A program made the translations under genes and the position numbers. The notes beneath the pieces were generated by a model. That model was not told where the DNA came from. It was given only the letters and a program-made list of their open reading frames with translations, and did no database searches. A stretch of DNA of 64,000 bases from Planctomycetota bacterium (GTDB lineage: Bacteria > Planctomycetota > UBA8742 > UBA2392). Positions 50,959 to 61,043 of the stretch are shown one piece after another; position 1 is the stretch's first letter, and the number at the start of each line of letters is the position of its first letter. The DNA is taken from NCBI GenBank assembly GCA_019636195.1, contig JAHBYA010000012.1, positions 1-64,000 of the forward strand. The letters are read 5' to 3'.

Positions 50959-52563
50959 CTACTCCCACAGCTTGGCGAGTTCTTTGGCGTGGGCCCTCAG
51001 GTACTCGGGCTCGTAGCGGTAGTAAATTTCAAGCATCAGGATGCAGATCGCCGTTGAGTACAGGCGGCCGCCGCCAGACTTGGCCCACGCGTCGTTGTAG
51101 GGATCAAAGCTGCCCCTGCGGGGCCCGGACTTCACCTGGTGGGGCAGCAGCGTCTTCTTGAGCTCAATGTTCCACTTGCGCCAGCGGTCTTCGCCGCCTT
51201 CCGCGTCGCGGCCCACCATCAGCGCCAGCGACCCGTAGTACCAGTAGTACATGTTGTTGCCCAGCAGCTCATTGGCTTCAGACCACTTCGGCGGCAGCTT
51301 GTCCAGCCGTTGCCGCTGCTTGCGCTGGATTTCGCTTTCACGGTCTTCGCCCAGCAGCCTGCGACAGACGTTGCTGACCGCAAGCATGCCCATGCCGCGC
51401 TGGTGTTCGCGCGTGCCCTTGTTGGCGTAGATCGCTTCGCCGTCCTTGCGCGTCTGCTGCGTGAACAGCTCCGCCGCCTTGCGCAGTGCATCCTGCGGTA
51501 CATCCAGGTTCGCTTCGCGCGCAGCCGTCAGCGCCAACACCGCCCAGCCGGTGATCGACAAGTCGTTGCGTTCGGGCCGCTGCCACTTGTCGTCGCCGGG
51601 GTAGCGCTGGCTGTAATCCCAGCCGCCGGCGTCGCCCTGTGAGTCGCACAAGAAATAAACCGCGCGCTGGATGGGCGTGCGCAACTTCTGGTCGCCTGTC
51701 AGCAGGTACAGGTCGCACAGCGCCAGCGTGGCCAGAGATACGCCATAGTAGGTGGGCCGATAGGTGTCGGTGGGCAGGCCGAAGCCGCCGTCTTCAACGC
51801 GCTGTCGCGACAGCAGCCAGTCGCGGGCCTTGCGCACGTTGGCCGCGTACTTGCCGCTGCGGCCGTCGTGGCCGGCGCCCGTAAACGCTAGCAGGCACAG
51901 CGCCGTGATGCCCACGTCGTTACGCGCCATGCCCACGCCTTCGTCGTAGCGCTCGTTGCCGGTCGCGCCGGGCATGTAGTGCACCATGTAGCCGTCGCTG
52001 TCCCACTTGCCGTCGTGGTCCTGCACCTTGGCCAGCCACGCCAGGCCCAATTCAACGGCGTCTTCGGTGTCGCTGCCGCCGCCGTGCTTGCGCAACCCAT
52101 CCTGCCGGCGGCCTTCGCCGCGCATGCCGGTGACGCCGCCGCCCGGAAGATTCACGCTGCTTTCCCCCACCGTTGAACCGCCGTGGCTTGCGGCCAGACG
52201 TTCGGCCAGCGTGCGGCTGTCCGTGGTTTCGGGTTTGCTTGGGCCTTCGACCGGCCTGGCGGGTGTTGCCGGCGGCTGCGGCTGGGGCAGTTGTTCTTCA
52301 CGCAGCGCTTCGCTGACGCTGGCCTTGGATGGTTGGTTTTCCTCAGCTTGCGGGCCGGGGGCTGCGCCTTCGTCCTTTTCCTTTTCGTCGGCTGGGTCAA
52401 CACCTTCAACGCCGCCGAAGCGGGTAATGTGGTCGCCCTTGCGCGGCTGTTCAAACATCGTGAACAGCCGGTGATTGATGAACAACGTAAACGCCATCAG
52501 GTGCACGCTGAGTGTGAGCAGCAGCGGCGTGGTCCAGTCGCGACGCTTGCGGGGCCTAGTCAT
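50959..52563 (-). CDS. Membrane-anchored prenyltransferase/squalene-oxidase-repeat protein
   Basis: A 534-aa protein. A transmembrane helix at about 12-28 (LLLTLSVHLMAFTLFI) is followed by a charged Pro/Glu/Lys-rich linker (~35-130), then an alpha/alpha-toroid of cyclase-type repeats: LGLAWLAKVQDHDGKWDSDG, ARDWLLSRQRVEDGGFGLPT, VYFLCDSQGDAGGWDYSQR and a closing GGGRLYSTAICILMLEIYYR. No DxDD cyclase motif is clear. The first segment shares its design with the exported protein at 20993-22207. The start ATG overlaps the end of the zinc-ribbon gene by 8 bp, so the two are coupled; both are membrane proteins and may work together. Confidence 0.83.
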   Translation of the reverse strand: MTRPRKRRDWTTPLLLTLSVHLMAFTLFINHRLFTMFEQPRKGDHITRFGGVEGVDPADEKEKDEGAAPGPQAEENQPSKASVSEALREEQLPQPQPPATPARPVEGPSKPETTDSRTLAERLAASHGGSTVGESSVNLPGGGVTGMRGEGRRQDGLRKHGGGSDTEDAVELGLAWLAKVQDHDGKWDSDGYMVHYMPGATGNERYDEGVGMARNDVGITALCLLAFTGAGHDGRSGKYAANVRKARDWLLSRQRVEDGGFGLPTDTYRPTYYGVSLATLALCDLYLLTGDQKLRTPIQRAVYFLCDSQGDAGGWDYSQRYPGDDKWQRPERNDLSITGWAVLALTAAREANLDVPQDALRKAAELFTQQTRKDGEAIYANKGTREHQRGMGMLAVSNVCRRLLGEDRESEIQRKQRQRLDKLPPKWSEANELLGNNMYYWYYGSLALMVGRDAEGGEDRWRKWNIELKKTLLPHQVKSGPRRGSFDPYNDAWAKSGGGRLYSTAICILMLEIYYRYEPEYLRAHAKELAKLWE

Positions 52564-53731
52564 TGCGCCCCCTGCGGCGTTTGAGTTCTTCCTGCAACTC
52601 GCGGATCAGCTCTTCGAGCTCGGCGTCGGTCATGTCTTTGGTTTCGCGGGTGCTGATGCCGGCCATGCGGTCGCGGGCTTTACGAGCCTCGACCTTCACG
52701 GCTTCGCTGGGGTCATGCTCGGCCATGCGGCCCAGCTCGGACAGGGCTTCGCGATCGTCCAGCATCGCGCATACGCGGCAAGCCACAGCCCGGATGTCGT
52801 CGTCGCGCGATGCCAGCAGCGCGCGCACCTGTGAACGCGCGGCAATCAGGCGCTTGCTGCCCGCTTCAATCAGGCCCTGCCAAACTTCGCCTGGGTCGCT
52901 GCTGCGCAGCTTCGCGAGCACGGGTGCCGCAAGGTCGCGCTCAATGCCCAACAGGTCTGCCTGCACATCCGGTGGCAGCGGCACGGGCGACGGCCCGGCG
53001 TCCGGCGGCGTGGGAACGGGCGTGGGAACGGGCGTGGGTTGCTCGGGCTGCGGCTTGTCGGGCCTTTCGACGCTCGTGTTGTCGATGCGCGGGGTCGGGT
53101 CGCGGCGCGGCTCCGGCTCGTCAGGCGCCGGGCGGCGGCGTTCCGGCTCGGTGTTTCGCTGGGCCGCCATTTCACTCAGCTTGCTCTGGGCGCTGATCGC
53201 GAACCACAGCGATACCGCAAACATCGGCAGCACGATCACGAACAGCACCACCGGCAGCACGGGCTTGCGCTGGTCCTTGCTTGCTTCAGCCACGAACTCA
53301 GTGGCTGCGCGGGCCGGTGTGGGCTTGGCGATGGGCGCGCGCGGCAGTGACGGCCGGGCTGAGGGGGTCAGACCCTGTTTTCGCGGTGCGGCTGCAGACT
53401 GCCGCGAGTCCTGCGACACGAAAACAGGGTCTGACCCCTTTTGCGCCTTGACGGATGCACAGCGCGAACACGACAGCACACCGCCCACGCGCGAGGCGCG
53501 GCCCTCAATCAAGTCCAGCGCGGTCACGGGTATGCCGCAGCCTTCGCAATGCCAGACCGCGGCGTGGTACTCGCCCAGCGGGCCGGTCTCAACGGCGTCG
53601 GGCTTGCGGACAGTTTCTTTGCTCTGGCAATGGGCGCAAATCGTTTCGCCGTCGCGTTCAATGGCTTCGCCGCGGGCGATTGCGCCCTCAGAAAGTGGCT
53701 TGCCGCACTTGTCACAGAACTGCAGCAGCAT
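52556..53731 (-). CDS. Zinc-ribbon membrane protein with HEAT-like C-terminus; contains in-frame palindrome
   Basis: A 391-aa protein. Two Cys4 modules: CDKCGKP with CAHC (~6-35), and CEGCGIP with CSRC (~62-90), like LIM/zinc-ribbon folds. A transmembrane helix at ~165-190 (VLPVVLFVIVLPMFAVSLWF) separates the cytoplasmic zinc end from a Pro/Arg-rich linker, a HEAT-like helical segment (LRSSDPGEVWQGLIEAGSKR, DDDIRAVACRVCAMLDD) and a final coiled coil (DAELEELIRELQEELKRRR). Codons for KGSDPVF to KQGLTPS come from a 75-bp palindromic element (53364-53438) in frame. No ribosome-binding site is obvious at the ATG. The stop overlaps the next ATG by 8 bp. Confidence 0.78.
   Translation of the reverse strand: MLLQFCDKCGKPLSEGAIARGEAIERDGETICAHCQSKETVRKPDAVETGPLGEYHAAVWHCEGCGIPVTALDLIEGRASRVGGVLSCSRCASVKAQKGSDPVFVSQDSRQSAAAPRKQGLTPSARPSLPRAPIAKPTPARAATEFVAEASKDQRKPVLPVVLFVIVLPMFAVSLWFAISAQSKLSEMAAQRNTEPERRRPAPDEPEPRRDPTPRIDNTSVERPDKPQPEQPTPVPTPVPTPPDAGPSPVPLPPDVQADLLGIERDLAAPVLAKLRSSDPGEVWQGLIEAGSKRLIAARSQVRALLASRDDDIRAVACRVCAMLDDREALSELGRMAEHDPSEAVKVEARKARDRMAGISTRETKDMTDAELEELIRELQEELKRRRGRND
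53364..53438. repeat. 75-bp GGGGTCAGACCC palindromic element inside a gene
   Basis: A perfect 20-bp inverted repeat, GGGGTCAGACCCTGTTTTCG at 53364-53383 and its complement at 53419-53438, encloses a 35-bp loop with a weaker inner GCGGC/GCCGC pairing. The length is exactly 25 codons and it sits in the linker after the second zinc module, keeping the frame. From memory, GGGGTCAGACCC is the core of a REP-like palindrome common in bacteria and associated with Y1 (RAYT-type) transposases. Confidence 0.85.
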
Positions 53732-53997
53732 ACTTGACCCAAGGGGCGGGCCACGGGGTTGGGGCCAACGCCCCTAACAAATGTATCCGAAATGCAGTTG
53801 AACTGACAGCACACATCCGAACCCATTGCGCAAAAGCGGCTTGCGCGCCTGCCCAAGGCGGATCGGCAAATTCACGTTGACACCCATGAGACCATTGGCA
53901 CCATCGCTCTACGCACGAATTGCCTGCGCGCTTCAGCCGGGAGGCCACCTTGGGGGCCGGTCTCCGAGGCCATGTGACCCTTTGGAGGAGGGAAACC

Positions 53998-55668
53998 ATG
54001 AAAACACTTGTTCTGTTCTGTTGTTTCGCGCTGGCGCCCGCGTTGTTGGCGCAGTCGATAGCTCTCGGCGTGGCGTTACAGCCGCCGCCATCGACCATCC
54101 CGGCTGGCCAGACCGACACGCCGGTTTTTCAGTTTACGTTGACCTACACCAGCAGCGGCCCGACGACGCCTGTCAGCTTCACCGGCGCAACGCTGACGAA
54201 CACCGGCACGGCCATTGCAGCGGACTACACGCGCGTGCAGCTGCACCGCGTGTCGGGCACCACTGTCCCGACGCTTGTGCTGGTGGCCACGGCCAATTCG
54301 CCGAGCTTTGCGTTCTCGGGTTTCACGGAGACGCTGATTTCGGGCCTTCCCGTGAACTATGTTGTCACGATCGACCTGCCCGCCGGCGCGACGCACAACG
54401 CTACCTTCATCTTTAATCTGGCTGGCAACGGCGTGACGATCAACCCGAACACGATTCCGGTCACCGGCGGTCCGATTGTCGGCAGCACTCACACAATCAG
54501 CAATTCGGCGTCTGTCCCCGACATGGAAGTGCGGGACTCGTTCGGCAGTGGTATCCCCAGCGGCGGGATCGTGCCCTATGACATTGAGGCTGTCCACGGC
54601 GACACGCCCGTCACCGGCGCGAACTACAACTTCACGATTCACTGCACAGCCAACGGCCCGCTGAACCTGACGGGCAGCCCCGACCTGGTTGAACTGGTCG
54701 CCAACAACAACTGCAACGTCACCATCACACAGCCGGTCAGCAGCACGGTTGCGACGGGCAACAGTGTGGGCTTCACGCTTCTGATTGACCCGGTTACCAC
54801 GGGCGCTTTCGGGCTGATGATCTCGATTGACAACAACTCCTCCGCCAGCCCGTACGTCATTTCGATGATCGGCAATGCCGTAAGCAATGCGGCGACCCAC
54901 CTGGTCGTCGTAACACATCCCGGCAACGGCATCGAGAACCTCGCGCTTGTCACACAGCCGGTGGTTGAGGCGCACGGTCCGGCTGGACGTGATTTGACCT
55001 TCACCGGAACGGTCACGGCCACGCTGCAGGGCGGCACCGTCGGCGCGGCGTTCGTGGGCACAGCCGTGATCAGCATGACGCAAGGGCGGGCAGAGTACAC
55101 CAACCTCGGGGTGGACACGGCGGGCACGGGCTACAGCATCCAGTTTTCGTCCAACCCGGTGTTGACCGGCGCGACGTCGGGCACGTTCAACGTGACGGTT
55201 GCCCCCGGCGCGGCCGACAGGCTTCACATCGCCACACAGCCCGTCGGGGCGGCGCCGGGCGCCGCGTTTGCGACGCAGCCTATGATAGAGGTCCACGACG
55301 CCAGCGGCATCCTGGTGCCGGAAAACGGCACGCTGGTCAGTGCGGCCATCGTATCGGGACCCCCGACAGCGCTGTTTGTGGGAAGCAACATCGTCAACGT
55401 CGTCAACGGAGTCGCGCAGTACACCAACCTCGGCATCGACACAGCGGGCACATACACGCTGGAGTTTACGCACAGCGGCGGGCTGACGCCTGCGACAAGT
55501 GCTTCGGTTGTTGTCGGCACCACGGGCGGCGGCGGTGGTGGTGGCGGCGGGGGCAGCAGCGGCGGCGGCGACGGCGGCGGGTGCAGCGCCACCGGGGCGA
55601 CGGGCATGTTCCTGCTGGTTGGCGCGGCGGCGGCTTTGGCGCTGGCGATGCGGCGACGCAAGGCCTGA
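53998..55668 (+). CDS. Exported Ig-like protein with Cys-type C-terminal tail
   Basis: A 556-aa secreted protein. The start ATG 53998 has GGAGGAGGG upstream and yields [20 protein letters not shown]. Beta-rich Ig-like modules follow, including one of the [18 protein letters not shown] choice-of-anchor type (~175) and two related units near 330 and 430 ([19 protein letters not shown] and [19 protein letters not shown]). The C-terminus is a Gly/Ser linker, [13 protein letters not shown], a hydrophobic helix and MRRRKA, matching the tails at 7167, 11735, 13617 and 15522. It is alone among these in lying 38 kb away. No enzyme motif; surface structure or adhesion inferred. The 266-bp gap before it contains a GTTGGGGCCAAC palindrome near 53752. 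Confidence 0.8.
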   Translation: MKTLVLFCCFALAPALLAQSIALGVALQPPPSTIPAGQTDTPVFQFTLTYTSSGPTTPVSFTGATLTNTGTAIAADYTRVQLHRVSGTTVPTLVLVATANSPSFAFSGFTETLISGLPVNYVVTIDLPAGATHNATFIFNLAGNGVTINPNTIPVTGGPIVGSTHTISNSASVPDMEVRDSFGSGIPSGGIVPYDIEAVHGDTPVTGANYNFTIHCTANGPLNLTGSPDLVELVANNNCNVTITQPVSSTVATGNSVGFTLLIDPVTTGAFGLMISIDNNSSASPYVISMIGNAVSNAATHLVVVTHPGNGIENLALVTQPVVEAHGPAGRDLTFTGTVTATLQGGTVGAAFVGTAVISMTQGRAEYTNLGVDTAGTGYSIQFSSNPVLTGATSGTFNVTVAPGAADRLHIATQPVGAAPGAAFATQPMIEVHDASGILVPENGTLVSAAIVSGPPTALFVGSNIVNVVNGVAQYTNLGIDTAGTYTLEFTHSGGLTPATSASVVVGTTGGGGGGGGGGSSGGGDGGGCSATGATGMFLLVGAAAALALAMRRRKA

Positions 55669-55759
55669 CCTGACGCACACCCAGGAATCGGGGGCGCGGA
55701 TCACCGCGCCCCATCACGTTTCACGGTCGCCATGGCATTTCCGAGCGCTTGCGCCCTGC

Positions 55760-55765
55760 TATGCT
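55760..55765 (+). promoter_or_regulatory. -10 hexamer TATGCT, leaderless configuration for metH
   Basis: TATGCT, 6 bp (GCGGCC), then the metH ATG at 55772. No Shine-Dalgarno or other start fits. A clear -35 is not seen, and no B12 or SAM riboswitch structure could fit such a short leader. Confidence 0.6.
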
Positions 55766-55771
55766 GCGGCC

Positions 55772-59440
<3,669 letters not shown>

Positions 59441-59449
59441 CCGCGCACG

Positions 59450-60937
59450 TCATGCCCAGGCACCGGCAAGGCGCTCAGCGGCTTCCGTCACCTGACGCAC
59501 CGGCAACGCCGTGAACCCGATGGTCAGGGTTTCCGGCGCCCCGGCTGGGTCAAAGTGGCAGACGCTCTGGTCGTACACGCGCACGCCGGCGTGTTCTGCC
59601 TTCTCTTTGGCCTGTTGACGCGTCAAGTGCCGGGGCACGTGCAACACCAGCTTCATGCCGCCCGGCGGCAGCGGATCAGGCAGCACCGCGGGCAGCTTGC
59701 GGCGCAGCACGCCCACCAGTGCGTCGCGCTTGTCGGCGTACAGCGTACGCATGCGGCGCAAGTGGCGTTCAAAGTGGCCTTCGGCGATGAACTGCGCCAG
59801 CGCCGCGCTTTCCAGCATCGGCGGCATGAAGTCGATGTGCCAGCGCAGGCCCACCATCGCGTCGATCAACCAGTGGGGCGCCACGACGTAGCCCACGCGC
59901 AGCGACGGGTACATCACCTTGCTGAAGCTGCCCACGTAGATCACCACGCCATGCTGGTCAATCCCCGCCAGCGCGCGCAGCGGCCGGCCTTCGTAGCGGA
60001 ACTCACTGTCGTAGTCGTCCTCAACGATCATGAAGCCGTGGCGCGCCGCAAGCTCCAGCAACTCCATGCGCCGCCCTGCGCTCAGCGAAACGCCTGTCGG
60101 GTACTGGTGGCTTGGCGTCAGGTGCAGCAGCTTTGGCTTTGCGCCCCGGTTGATCGCGCGCACGACCGCAGCCGGGTTGGCGCCTTCGCCATCCACCGGC
60201 ACGGGCAGCAGCTTGGCGTGCAGCGCCTCAAAGCTGCTGCGCGCGCCAAGGTAGCCGGGGTCTTCCACCAGCACTTCTTCGCCCTTGTCCACCAGCAGCG
60301 AGGCCGCAAGCCACAGGCCCTGCTGGCTGCCGCTGGTAATCAGCACATTGCGGTGCGTGCAGTCAATGCCGCGCGCCCGGCCCAGGTAGGCGGCAATCGC
60401 TTCTCTCAGTTCCTGCATGCCGTACGCGCTGCCGTAGTTCATGCGGTTGCGCCGCGCGACCAGCAGCTGGTTGCCCACCATGCGCCGCCAGTTGCGCAGT
60501 GGAAACGCATCAACATCGGGTGCACCCAGCCGCAGGTCCAGATAGCCTGCCTTGAAGGGCTTGTTGTCGTCCGGCTGCAGCACGCGGCGATAAAAGTCCG
60601 GCGGCGTCGGCGTGTTGGCCAGCGCAACGCGGCGCAGCGGTCGCTGGTTCTGCCGGGCGCGGCGCACGCTGAAACTGGCCTGCGGCAGTTCATCAGCGAC
60701 ATAGGTGCCGCTGCCGTGGCGGCCCGCCAGAAATCCTTCCGCGATCAACTGGTCGTATGCTTGCGCCACGGTGTTGCGATTGACCCTGAGCTCGCGGGCC
60801 AGTGTGCGCGTGCTGGGCACGCGCTCGCCCCTGCGCAACCGCCCCGCCAGCACATCGGCGCGAATGCTGTCCGCAATGCGCTGGTACAACGGCGCGCCGT
60901 CTCGGGCGCTGTCTATGTCAACCAGGAGGTCCGGCAT
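59450..60937 (-). CDS. MocR/GntR-type regulator with aminotransferase-like domain
   Basis: A 495-aa protein. The N-terminal GntR winged helix (~12-80: PLYQRIADSIRADVLAGRLR, RVPSTRTLARELRVNRNTVA, GFLAGRHGSGTYV) is fused to a fold-type I PLP domain: ITSGSQQGLWLAASLL, VEDPGYLGARS, PSHQYPTGVSLS, VEDDYDSEFRYEG and the cofactor Lys in VGSFSKVMYPSLRVGYV. MocR proteins usually sense PLP, an amino acid or its derivative (PdxR, GabR). No pdx or gab gene is adjacent, so the target is unknown; the divergent neighbour in the 107-bp upstream gap is a hairpin, not a gene. The ATG has no clear ribosome-binding site. Confidence 0.92.
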   Translation of the reverse strand: MPDLLVDIDSARDGAPLYQRIADSIRADVLAGRLRRGERVPSTRTLARELRVNRNTVAQAYDQLIAEGFLAGRHGSGTYVADELPQASFSVRRARQNQRPLRRVALANTPTPPDFYRRVLQPDDNKPFKAGYLDLRLGAPDVDAFPLRNWRRMVGNQLLVARRNRMNYGSAYGMQELREAIAAYLGRARGIDCTHRNVLITSGSQQGLWLAASLLVDKGEEVLVEDPGYLGARSSFEALHAKLLPVPVDGEGANPAAVVRAINRGAKPKLLHLTPSHQYPTGVSLSAGRRMELLELAARHGFMIVEDDYDSEFRYEGRPLRALAGIDQHGVVIYVGSFSKVMYPSLRVGYVVAPHWLIDAMVGLRWHIDFMPPMLESAALAQFIAEGHFERHLRRMRTLYADKRDALVGVLRRKLPAVLPDPLPPGGMKLVLHVPRHLTRQQAKEKAEHAGVRVYDQSVCHFDPAGAPETLTIGFTALPVRQVTEAAERLAGAWA

Positions 60938-61003
60938 AAGAGGCCCAGTTGTCGGTGTCTGTTCTTAACACCGAAAGGGGCCACTTTGTTCATGAAAAAG
61001 CAA

Positions 61004-61029
61004 CGGGCGGGCGCATGTGCGCCCGCCCG
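61004..61029 (-). terminator. Rho-independent terminator of the large 3' gene
   Basis: A 12-bp perfect stem CGGGCGGGCGCA/TGCGCCCGCCCG with a 2-nt loop core lies just after the stop at 61044. On the minus strand it is followed by TTGCTTTTTC. It ends the large partial gene before the MocR gene. Confidence 0.9.
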
Positions 61030-61043
61030 GAAAACCGCCACGC

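Noticed and set aside
53364..53438. Internal transcription terminator or attenuator
   Set aside because: The palindrome has no T run and lies in a continuous reading frame; a repeat element explains it better.
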